Source of the DNA: Chloroflexota bacterium
GTDB lineage: Bacteria > Chloroflexota > Anaerolineae > UBA4142
DNA: 5,914 nt
Direction: 5' to 3'
Assembly: GCA_016199405.1 (NCBI GenBank)
Contig: JACQGS010000111.1
Coordinates: forward strand, 1 to 5,914
Under the pieces are notes generated by a model. The model made no database searches, had not been told where the DNA came from, and worked only from the letters and a program-made list of their open reading frames with translations. Of the stretch, positions 1 to 5,370 are shown piece by piece; within the stretch, counting starts at the first letter, position 1; every line of letters starts with the position of its first letter. The position numbers and the translations under genes are program-made.

Positions 1-343
1 GCCAAAGCGTTTGCCCGTGACTGCCGATGAGGTCGATCGCGTGTATGGAAATGCCGGCGGAGGCGGCGGTTTGGAGCGCGGCGTCCGCAAATTTTTCGGC
101 GAGCGTAACATTGAGCGCGGTGATGCGGTCAATCGTCGCGGTCGCGCGATTCGCGGCGGTGAGAATTTCGTCCTGCAATGCGGGGGCGTACGGGACGTGG
201 AGATGTTTGAGCAACCCCCACCGTAGGGGCGATCCCTCGTGGTCGCCCCCCGCGTGGTCGCCCGGCGGCGCGCCGGAAATTTCCACGAGCGCGGCGTCAA
301 TGCCGTCCGCCGACGTGCCGGACATCAGCCCGATAACCAACAT
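1..343 (-). CDS. anmK: Anhydro-N-acetylmuramic acid kinase, N-terminal part (runs off left edge)
   Basis: AnmK hydrolyses the 1,6-anhydro bond of anhydro-MurNAc and phosphorylates it to MurNAc-6-phosphate in the cytoplasm, recycling peptidoglycan sugar. Read on the minus strand from the ATG at 343-341, the 114 visible residues begin MLVIGLMSGTSADGIDAALV, the diagnostic N-terminal ATP-binding block of the family, and end with IGSHGQTLW, the conserved substrate-site motif seen about 100 residues in. The usual length is about 370-390 residues, so roughly the last two thirds lie outside the window. Start choice: the family's GxMSGTS motif begins within the first few residues, as expected. No Shine-Dalgarno precedes the ATG; a promoter places transcription start at the ATG itself. 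Residues about 28-39 (GDHAGGDHEGSP) are extra relative to the family and are encoded by a palindromic repeat. The identification is firm; the effect of the insert on activity is unknown. Confidence 0.93.
   Translation of the reverse strand, partial: MLVIGLMSGTSADGIDAALVEISGAPPGDHAGGDHEGSPLRWGLLKHLHVPYAPALQDEILTAANRATATIDRITALNVTLAEKFADAALQTAASAGISIHAIDLIGSHGQTLW
226..249. repeat. REP-like palindrome translated inside anmK
   Basis: GGGGCGA (226-232) and TCGCCCC (243-249) form a perfect 7-bp inverted repeat around a 10-nt loop. A partial second copy of the right side (GTGGTCGCCC, 255-264) follows after a few bases. Similar GGGGCGA...TCGCCCC palindromes are familiar dispersed repeats in GC-rich environmental genomes (recollection, not checked). 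The repeat lies within the anmK reading frame and adds about 12 Gly/Asp/His-rich residues after the first beta strands without breaking the frame. Confidence 0.6.
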
Positions 344-350
344 CGCGGTG

Positions 351-379
351 ACTATAACAGACCTAATGGCGCGGGTCAA
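351..379 (-). promoter_or_regulatory. Sigma70-type promoter of anmK, leaderless start
   Basis: On the minus strand there is a -35 box TTGACC (379-374), a 17-bp spacer and a -10 box TATAGT (356-351). Each hexamer has one mismatch to the consensus and the spacing is optimal. The expected transcription start is about position 344, one base before the anmK ATG (343), so the mRNA should have essentially no 5' leader. The absence of a Shine-Dalgarno agrees with this. Seen in sequence; the start site itself is inferred. Confidence 0.75.
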
Positions 380-408
380 ATAGATTTCGCGTTGTTGCCG
401 CCGCCGCA

Positions 409-437
409 TTGACTCGCGTCATCATTCCAGTTATACT
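409..437 (+). promoter_or_regulatory. Sigma70-type promoter of the membrane-protein/dehydrogenase genes
   Basis: A -35 box TTGACT (409-414), a 17-bp spacer and a -10 box TATACT (432-437) match consensus at five of six positions each. The predicted transcription start is about 444, giving a 29-nt leader before the ATG at 473. It is back to back with the anmK promoter, with 29 bp between the two -35 boxes. No obvious operator palindrome is visible between them. Confidence 0.75.
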
Positions 438-456
438 CGCGCCAAGATTCTTCCAT

Positions 457-466
457 AAGAGGTGAT
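457..466 (+). promoter_or_regulatory. Strong Shine-Dalgarno before the membrane-protein gene
   Basis: AAGAGGTGAT ends 6 nt before the ATG at 473 and matches the extended anti-Shine-Dalgarno complement AGGAGGTGAT with one mismatch. It fixes the start at 473 and contrasts with the leaderless divergent neighbour. Confidence 0.8.
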
Positions 467-472
467 CGAACG

Positions 473-1561
473 ATGTTGTTCCGTCTCCGTCAAACCCTCG
501 CGTTTGTCGAGCGCGAACGCGCGGATCGCAACATGTTGATTGTGATCCTGGGCTTTGCGCTCACCGTCGCGCTGACGCGTCTCTTTTTGCAACTCTCCGG
601 CTATCCGCAACTCGGCAATGCGGAACTGCATATCGCGCATTTGTTATACGGCGGGCTGGCGCTTTTTGTCGGCACGCTCATTGCGATTATTTTCGATCAT
701 CGCCACGTCTATCCGACCGTCGCCGCGCTCAGCGGGATCGGCATCGGATTGTTCATTGACGAGGTCGGCAAATTCATTTCGCAATCCAACGATTATTTTT
801 TTCCGGTCGCTGCGCCGATCATCTACGGCGTGCTCTTGCTGACGGTGCTGCTCTATCTGGCGGTGCGCCGCCCCGATAATCGCTCGCCGCGCAGTGAATT
901 GTACCACGCGTTCGAAATCATGAAAGAAGCGCTCGATCATCAAATGGACAAACGCGAACTCGCGGAATTGCAAGAACGGCTCGCACGTGTCTCTCGGCAA
1001 ACCCTCGATCCGAATTTAGCGAACGTCGCGCACGCGTTATTCGATGCCGTCTCCTCGGATCAACTTTCCATTCTGCCGATCACGCTGTCGCCGTGGCAAC
1101 GCCTGCGCCTACGCTGGCACGCGTTCGAGGCGCGCTGGTACCCGCTCCCCGCGCTCAAAGTTTCATTGGTCGTGGGTCTCATTGTGCTGAGCGGCTTGGC
1201 GGTAGTGCAGGGCTATTACACGCGCGATCTTTTTTTGAATATCTCCACCGCGCTGCCGCGCTACATCGAACAAGGCGCGCTCAAGAGCGCGGCGCAGGCA
1301 ATTTGGTTTCTGATTTCGGTATCGCTCGACGGCGTCGCCGGGATCGCCATGCTCCTCGCCGCGATTTTGTTTTTCTTGCGCGAACGCGCGGCGCTCACGC
1401 TCGGTATCTTTAGTTTGGTCTTTTCGCTCACGACCGCCGATGTGATCGGATTTTATTTTCGGCAGTTCGGAGCGTATTCGATTTTCCTAACGTCCTTTCA
1501 AGTGTTGATCTTGCTCGGCTTGATCCGTTTTCGCCGGCGGCAACAATGGGAGATGACCTAA
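473..1561 (+). CDS. Conserved multi-pass membrane protein, function unknown
   Basis: This is a 362-residue integral membrane protein with about eight predicted helices: residues 21-41, 54-74, 82-98, 110-131, 229-247, 277-302, 307-329 and 334-352. Between helices 4 and 5 lies a soluble, charged, largely helical segment (about 132-225). Helix 3 carries a conserved-looking GIGLFIDEVGKF block with Asp96 and Glu97, followed by NDYFF (106-110). I recall this combination (HIAH...GxGxFIDExGKF...NDYFF) from uncharacterised membrane proteins of Actinobacteria and Chloroflexi, but know no activity for it. No signal peptide is needed, since helix 1 would serve as anchor. It is first in its transcription unit, with its own promoter and strong Shine-Dalgarno. 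Its stop codon overlaps the next gene's start in TAATG, so the two are translationally coupled; a shared physiological role is possible but not shown. Confidence 0.85.
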   Translation: MLFRLRQTLAFVERERADRNMLIVILGFALTVALTRLFLQLSGYPQLGNAELHIAHLLYGGLALFVGTLIAIIFDHRHVYPTVAALSGIGIGLFIDEVGKFISQSNDYFFPVAAPIIYGVLLLTVLLYLAVRRPDNRSPRSELYHAFEIMKEALDHQMDKRELAELQERLARVSRQTLDPNLANVAHALFDAVSSDQLSILPITLSPWQRLRLRWHAFEARWYPLPALKVSLVVGLIVLSGLAVVQGYYTRDLFLNISTALPRYIEQGALKSAAQAIWFLISVSLDGVAGIAMLLAAILFFLRERAALTLGIFSLVFSLTTADVIGFYFRQFGAYSIFLTSFQVLILLGLIRFRRRQQWEMT

Positions 1562-2763
1562 TGGATTTCACCATTCCGGCTGCGCTCGAAAAAATGCTTG
1601 CCGAGATGCGCAATTTTGTGCGCGCGGAAGTGATGCCGCTCGAACGCGAATTTTCGGCGCGGCCCTTTCGCGATCTATTGCCGACATTGCAAGAAAAACG
1701 CGCGCGGGTTCGCGCGCGCGGCTGGTGGGCGCCGCCGCTGCCGCGCGCGATCGGCGGGATGGGCATGCCGCTCACAGATTTCGCGCACGTTAGCGAAGAG
1801 TTGGGACGCTCGCCGCTGGGGCATTTTATTTTCAACTGCGCCGCGCCGGATATTGGCAATATGGAAGTGCTGCTGCAACACGCGACGCCGGAGCAAAAAG
1901 AAAAATATTTGCTGCCGCTCGCGCGCGGCGAAATCCGCAGTTGCTTTTCGATGACTGAGCCGGACTATCCCGGCTCGAATCCGGTCTGGATGGGGACGAC
2001 CGCGCGCAAAGAAGGAAGCGATTACGTGATCAACGGACGCAAGTGGTACACTTCCTCCGCCGATGGCGCGGCGTTTGCGGTCGTGATGGCGGTGACGAAT
2101 CCGGATGATCCCAAACCGCACCGCCGCGCGAGCCAAATCATCGTGCCGACGAATACGCCGGGATTCAACATCGTTCGGAATATTTCGGTGATGGGGCACG
2201 CCGGCGACGGCTGGGCGTCGCATGCGGAAATCGTGTACGACAATTGCCGCGTGCCGCAAAAAAATTTGCTCGGCGCGGAAGGCGCGGGGTTTGTGATCGC
2301 GCAGGATCGTTTGGGACCGGGGCGCATTCATCATTGCATGCGCTGGATCGGCATTTGCGAGCGCGCGTTTGAATTGATGTGCGCGCACAGCGCGTCGCGG
2401 CAACTCGCGCCCGGCGAAGTGCTGGCGAAAAAGCAAAGCGTGCAGTTCTGGATCGCCGAGAGCCGCGCCGAGATTGACGCGGCGCGGCTGATGGTGCTAA
2501 ACGCGGCGTTCAAGATGGAGCGTGAAGGCGCGAAAGCCGCGCGCATCGAGATCAGCACGATCAAATGGTTCGTCGCGAATGTTTTGGACCGCGTCCTCGA
2601 TCGCGCGATTCAAGCGCACGGCGGTTTGGGCGTGACCGACGACACGCCGCTCGCGGGATGGTATCGGCAGGAACGCGCCGCGCGCATTTACGACGGCGCG
2701 GATGAGGTGCACAAGACAGTCGTCGCGCGGCAGGTGTTGCGAGAGTACGATGTGGAGATTTGA
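1561..2763 (+). CDS. Acyl-CoA dehydrogenase, ACAD10/ACAD11-like
   Basis: FAD-dependent acyl-CoA dehydrogenase family protein of 400 residues, the usual length. Visible landmarks are an N-terminal helical domain (about 1-125), CFSMTEPD (128-135, flavin/substrate loop), a middle beta domain (about 130-240), the ACAD10/11-type block GPGRIHHCMRWIG (252-264), the C-terminal AHGGLG (352-357) and IYDGADEVH (376-384). Asp378 sits where medium-chain dehydrogenases carry the catalytic Glu of IYEG; Asp here is typical of the ACAD11 group, as I recall it. In that group the domain works on 4-phosphohydroxyacyl-CoA made by a partner kinase, eliminating phosphate rather than performing plain dehydrogenation. 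A matching kinase lies about 0.8 kb downstream. An upstream ATG at 1546 is in frame, but the ATG at 1561 is preferred because GGGAG (1548-1552) is correctly spaced before it and TAATG coupling is typical. Family assignment is firm; the substrate is inferred. Confidence 0.93.
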   Translation: MDFTIPAALEKMLAEMRNFVRAEVMPLEREFSARPFRDLLPTLQEKRARVRARGWWAPPLPRAIGGMGMPLTDFAHVSEELGRSPLGHFIFNCAAPDIGNMEVLLQHATPEQKEKYLLPLARGEIRSCFSMTEPDYPGSNPVWMGTTARKEGSDYVINGRKWYTSSADGAAFAVVMAVTNPDDPKPHRRASQIIVPTNTPGFNIVRNISVMGHAGDGWASHAEIVYDNCRVPQKNLLGAEGAGFVIAQDRLGPGRIHHCMRWIGICERAFELMCAHSASRQLAPGEVLAKKQSVQFWIAESRAEIDAARLMVLNAAFKMEREGAKAARIEISTIKWFVANVLDRVLDRAIQAHGGLGVTDDTPLAGWYRQERAARIYDGADEVHKTVVARQVLREYDVEI

Positions 2764-2766
2764 AAA

Positions 2767-2815
2767 GCGTAATGCGTAATGCGTATTTCGTAATTCGGAT
2801 TTCGTAGTTCGTGTC
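2767..2815. repeat. Degenerate 7-bp tandem repeat
   Basis: Seven consecutive heptamers can be read from 2767: GCGTAAT, GCGTAAT, GCGTATT, TCGTAAT, TCGGATT, TCGTAGT, TCGTGTC. The consensus is (G/T)CGTAAT. The array starts four bases after the dehydrogenase stop codon. Repeats of this type (strings of GTAAT/GTATT read as NYEIRIT-like peptides on the other strand) are common intergenic filler in some environmental genomes; that comparison is from memory. No function is evident. Confidence 0.7.
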
Positions 2816-2837
2816 TTTCATCTGCGCTCTCTGCGTC

Positions 2838-2851
2838 TCCCCTGAAGGGGA
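2838..2851. other. Short perfect hairpin after the dehydrogenase
   Basis: TCCCC-TGAA-GGGGA forms a 5-bp stem with a tetraloop. It is followed only by ACTTTCAG rather than a clear T-run, so it is a weak candidate for the end of the dehydrogenase transcript. The surrounding 2816-2916 also holds a CTCTGCG-type low-complexity stretch and no gene. Confidence 0.3.
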
Positions 2852-2916
2852 CTTTCAGTCTGCGGCTAGATTTCATTTTGTTCTGGAACGACAGCGCGAA
2901 TCTTGGACTCGACAAA

Positions 2917-3359
2917 GTGAAGACTTGGCGAGAATTCAACTCCGAAGGTGATTTGCCACCGGGAATTTATCCCGCGACTTTGGCAGACGTCATTGAGCAT
3001 TTCGGCGAAAGCACTCCGCACGCCGAATCATGGCGCGGCGTTTGGAACACATCCATCGCTTGGCGATTCAAACCGGTCATTTGCGACGCTTTATCATTTT
3101 CGGTTCATTCGTCACTGCCAAACCGAATCCCGGTGATGTTGACATCTTTCTACTGATGGAAGATACTTTCGATGTCAGTCAAGCATCCGGCGAAACTGCA
3201 TTGATTTTCAACCATCTGGCGATGCAGAACTATGAAGGGGCAAGCATCTTTTGGGTTCGCCGTTTGGCAGCTCTGGGCGGAGAAGGAGCAACGGTTGAGT
3301 ACTGGCAAGTCAAACGCGATGGAACAAAACGCGGCATTGTGGAGGTAATCGAACAATGA
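2917..3359 (+). pseudogene. Frameshifted DUF6932/nucleotidyltransferase-like gene
   Basis: Two frames together spell one protein. From GTG 2917 the first frame reads VKTWREFNSEGDLPPGIYPATL, the N-terminal block I associate with DUF6932-type proteins, up to FGESTP (codon ending 3018). After that it runs to a stop at 3154-3156 as nonsense. The +1-shifted frame picks up at RRIMARRLEH (from 3021) and continues through IIFGSFVTAKPNPGDVDIFLLME to EVIEQ and the TGA at 3357-3359. GSFVT-x3-P-x-DVD is the metal/nucleotide-binding pattern of nucleotidyltransferase-fold proteins. Adding one base near 3018-3021 restores a 147-codon gene, so a 1-nt deletion is the simplest reading, either real decay or an assembly error. 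Its stop overlaps the next start as ATGA, the layout of a toxin-antitoxin-like pair. An ATG at 3030 could make a 109-residue C-terminal product that keeps the GSF...DVD motif. The exact start is uncertain. Confidence 0.72.
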
Positions 3360-3571
3360 TCAAGAATGATCAGGAACTTCAAGTCGCACTTGAACGCATC
3401 GAGTACTTTCGGAGGCAGGTGGCAAATTTGCGTCAGTTGGAAAAAAATCCGACGAATTATCGCTTGTCTGCTAGTGGATTCTTGGCGAAGATTGACCGCA
3501 TGAATTTGGAAGTCAGAGATTACCTTTGGCTACATCCGAGCGAAGTCGCGAATGTCGCTGCCGCCGCGTGA
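3356..3571 (+). CDS. Small helical protein paired with the nucleotidyltransferase-like gene
   Basis: A 71-residue, mostly helical protein. An amphipathic N-terminal helix (IKNDQELQVALERIEYFRRQVANLRQ) precedes YRLSASGFLAKIDRMNLEVRDYLWLHPSE. Four-base overlap (ATGA, 3356-3359) with the preceding gene and a strong GGAGGT at 3341-3346, 9 nt before the ATG, indicate coupled expression. I recall near-identical small proteins (RLSASGFLAEIDRM...EVREYL) directly downstream of DUF6932-like genes, which suggests a conserved two-gene module. An antitoxin-type role is inferred from size and position only. The alanine-rich tail (VAAAA) ends 12 nt before the kinase start. Confidence 0.75.
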   Translation: MIKNDQELQVALERIEYFRRQVANLRQLEKNPTNYRLSASGFLAKIDRMNLEVRDYLWLHPSEVANVAAAA

Positions 3572-3583
3572 ATATGAACTCCT

Positions 3584-4765
3584 GTGCCCCTTCTAGTTGA
3601 CCGACCCACCCCCGTCCGCGCCGGCGAAGAATTACCTCTGGAAAAATTGCGCGCGTATTTGCAAACGCATTTGCCGGACGCGCGCGGCGAAATGATCGTC
3701 CGGCAATTTCCAAGCGGGCATTCGAATCTCACCTACGCGCTGAAAATCGGCACGCGCGAATATGTTCTGCGCCGCCCGCCGTTCGGCGAAAAGATCGCGA
3801 CGGCGCACGATATGGCGCGCGAGTACCGCATTCTGTCGCAGTTGCCGCGCGTCTATCCCCGCGTGCCGCGCGCGCTGGTTTATTGCGACGATGAAAGCGT
3901 GATCGGCGCGCCATTCTATGTAATGGAGCGCGTCGCCGGCTTGATTTTGCGCGCGACACCGCCGGACGGAATCGCGCTGACGCCGGCGTTGATGTGCGCG
4001 CTTTCGACCGCGCTCGTGGACAATCTCGCGGCGATTCACGCGCTCGATTATCGCGCGGCGGGCTTGGATAATTTGGGCAAGCCGGATGGGTACGTCGCGC
4101 GGCAAGTGCGCGGGTGGACGGAACGCTACGCCAACGCGAAAACGGACGACGTGCCGGAGATGGAACGCGTTGCTGCATGGCTTGATGCCAACCAGCCGGC
4201 GGAATCCGGCGCGGCGCTGATTCACAATGATTACAAGTACGATAACGTGGTGTTTGACCCCAATGTCATTGCGAGCGAAGCGAAGCAATCTCCTAGTTCC
4301 AATATGGGGATTGCTTCGCAAAAACCGCTCGCAATGACACGGGCGCACTCGGGGATTGCTTCGCAAAAACCACTCGCAATGACAGGGAAAATCCTCGCGG
4401 TTTTGGATTGGGAAATGGCAACGATTGGCGATCCGTTGATGGATTTGGGTTCGACGCTGGGGTACTGGATCGAAGCGAATGATCCGCCCGAGTTGCGGAA
4501 CGCAGCGTTTGGGTTGACGATGTTGCCGGGCAATTTGACGCGCGCGCAACTGATCGAGCAGTATGCGCGGGCGAGCGGGCGCGATGTATCGCGCGTGCAG
4601 TTTTATTATGTGTACGCGCTCTTCAAGATCGCGGTGATCGTTCAGCAAATCTACAAGCGATATCGGCAGGGACATTCGCACGATGCGCGCTTTGTGGGCT
4701 TTGGCGCAGTCGTCCAGATGTTGGGACGGCGCGCGGTGAGCGTGATCGAGAACGGATTATCATAG
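3584..4765 (+). CDS. APH-fold kinase, ACAD11 N-terminal-domain type, with repeat-encoded insert
   Basis: Aminoglycoside-phosphotransferase-fold small-molecule kinase, 393 residues. The N-lobe shows QFPSGHSNLTY (41-51, glycine-rich loop region) and REYVLRRPPFG (58-68), then AREYRILSQL and SVIGAPFYVMERV. The catalytic loop is HNDYKYDN (214-221) with Asp216 as likely base and Asn221 as metal ligand. The second metal-binding Asp is D275 in VLDWEMATIGDPLMDLG. This wording matches the kinase half of ACAD10/ACAD11 and their bacterial relatives rather than drug-resistance enzymes, so the likely job is phosphorylating a hydroxyacyl-CoA for the nearby dehydrogenase. Start: GTG 3584; an in-frame stop at 3575-3577 excludes anything further upstream, and the Shine-Dalgarno is weak. 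Residues 228-267 are a repeat-derived insertion between catalytic loop and D275. Without them the length is about 353 and the Asp-to-Asp spacing about 19, as usual. Whether the enzyme is active is unknown. Confidence 0.9.
   Translation: MPLLVDRPTPVRAGEELPLEKLRAYLQTHLPDARGEMIVRQFPSGHSNLTYALKIGTREYVLRRPPFGEKIATAHDMAREYRILSQLPRVYPRVPRALVYCDDESVIGAPFYVMERVAGLILRATPPDGIALTPALMCALSTALVDNLAAIHALDYRAAGLDNLGKPDGYVARQVRGWTERYANAKTDDVPEMERVAAWLDANQPAESGAALIHNDYKYDNVVFDPNVIASEAKQSPSSNMGIASQKPLAMTRAHSGIASQKPLAMTGKILAVLDWEMATIGDPLMDLGSTLGYWIEANDPPELRNAAFGLTMLPGNLTRAQLIEQYARASGRDVSRVQFYYVYALFKIAVIVQQIYKRYRQGHSHDARFVGFGAVVQMLGRRAVSVIENGLS
4265..4384. repeat. Three-unit REP-like palindromic insertion within the kinase gene
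   Basis: Unit 1 (4265-4290) starts GTCATTGCGAGCG and ends GCGAAGCAATC. Unit 2 (4309-4338) is its inverted form, starting GATTGCTTCGC and ending GCTCGCAATGAC. Unit 3 (4354-4383) is a direct copy of unit 2 with a single substitution (CCGCTC to CCACTC), 45 bp later. Units 1 and 2 can fold into a long hairpin. The GTCATTGCGAGCGAAGCGAAG type of palindrome is a well-known dispersed repeat in many bacterial genomes (recollection). The 120-bp span is a multiple of three and contains no stop in the kinase frame, where it reads as VIASEAKQ... and two copies of GIASQKPLAMT. Confidence 0.85.
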
Positions 4766-4798
4766 ATTGAAACGAAGGAAGCAATTCAGTGGACGACT

Positions 4799-5092
4799 TT
4801 GTCATTAGCGAATCTGATCTACACGAGCATCAACGCGCGTATGGCTCAACGTGGAATCACTCGCGAGGACATTCAGCGAACTTTGGTGGACGGGTGGGAC
4901 GCGACCGATGCACGGGAAGGTATGTTTGGCAAGTCGTTGGTATTTTCATTTCGGGCGGAGTGGGAAGGCCGATTTTACGAGGAGAAGGAAGTTACGGTAT
5001 ACTACAAACTCAAAGAAAGCAGAGTGATTTTGCTGACCGCAAAGGCGCGTTACGGCAAAGGGTTTCCGAGAGGAGGTCAGGATGAAGATTGA
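4799..5092 (+). CDS. DUF4258-like small protein, possible toxin partner
   Basis: A protein of about 97 residues. The core INARMAQRGITREDIQRTL (residues about 12-30) is the conserved helix of DUF4258-type proteins (usually hA..RM..RGIT..dv...l). The C-terminal half carries FSFRAEWEGRFY, EVTVYYKLKESRVILLTAKARYG, the beta-sheet expected of this RelE-like-sized family. The start is unsettled: TTG 4799 has no Shine-Dalgarno, while AAGGAAG (4775-4781) is well placed for the GTG at 4789, which is in a different frame (its product is a shadow), or for an atypical ATT at 4784 in the right frame. The last 11 nt overlap the DUF2283 gene. Such pairs are often predicted to be toxin-antitoxin modules; toxicity is not shown. 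Confidence 0.75.
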   Translation: MSLANLIYTSINARMAQRGITREDIQRTLVDGWDATDAREGMFGKSLVFSFRAEWEGRFYEEKEVTVYYKLKESRVILLTAKARYGKGFPRGGQDED

Positions 5093-5297
5093 ATTCGATT
5101 CTGAACAAGATTTGTTGTACGTTTGGTTTGGAATTCCAGGAACCAAAGCCGCGCGGACAGAAACCATTGCCCCGGGCGTTCACGCCGATTTTGACGCAGC
5201 CGGAAAATTACTCGGTCTTGAGGTGCTTGACGCGAACGAAACGCTAGGAAATCGGTTGCAATTTGAAGTGGCACTGCCAACACCGACACCGGCTTGA
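5082..5297 (+). CDS. DUF2283 small protein, possible antitoxin partner
   Basis: 71 residues matching the DUF2283 pattern: a start FDSEQDLLYVWF (usually yd.eaDaLYi.f), then ETIAPGVHADFDAAGKLLGLEVLDANETL (usually pgv..D.d..G.ivGiEil.as). The start is clear: ATG 5082 preceded by AGGAGG (5071-5076) with a 5-nt spacer, lying inside the end of the DUF4258 gene, so the two are co-translated. DUF2283 proteins frequently sit beside DUF4258 genes; an antitoxin role is inferred from this pairing. The proline/threonine-rich tail (ALPTPTPA) falls outside the conserved core. Confidence 0.85.
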   Translation: MKIEFDSEQDLLYVWFGIPGTKAARTETIAPGVHADFDAAGKLLGLEVLDANETLGNRLQFEVALPTPTPA

Positions 5298-5370
5298 AAG
5301 CAAAGCGAACAAGTTCTTGGGTTTCATCCGCGTCGCCTTTGTCTTTTAGTCTCTCCGGATGCTTCGTGAA

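Noticed and set aside
27..383. Open frame on the plus strand, 118 codons, with an overlapping 71-codon frame at 11-226
   Set aside because: Both are antisense to the clear AnmK N-terminus on the minus strand and show no domain features.
1675..2436. 253-codon frame on the minus strand
   Set aside because: Shadow of the acyl-CoA dehydrogenase; Arg/His-rich composition typical of antisense frames in high-GC DNA.
3574..3600. Eight-codon ATG frame overlapping the kinase start
   Set aside because: Too short to support, and its ATG lacks a ribosome-binding site; probably incidental.
4265..4384. Possible short CRISPR array
   Set aside because: Only three units, in mixed orientation, themselves palindromic and inside a coding frame; the gaps are too short (15-18 bp) and not spacer-like.
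3632..4681. 349-codon frame on the minus strand
   Set aside because: Antisense to the kinase, whose motifs are unmistakable; the product is Arg-rich and lacks recognisable motifs, and the palindromic repeats happen to be open on both strands.
3584..4765. Aminoglycoside-resistance phosphotransferase
   Set aside because: It shares the fold, but the FPSGHSNLTY, VLRRPPFG and SVIGAPFYVMER blocks are those of ACAD11-type kinases, and the context is acyl-CoA metabolism.
4789..5085. 98-codon frame from GTG 4789 with a well-placed Shine-Dalgarno
   Set aside because: The overlapping frame carries the DUF4258 motif ARMAQRGIT; this frame shows no family pattern. The Shine-Dalgarno position remains unexplained and may belong to an atypical start.
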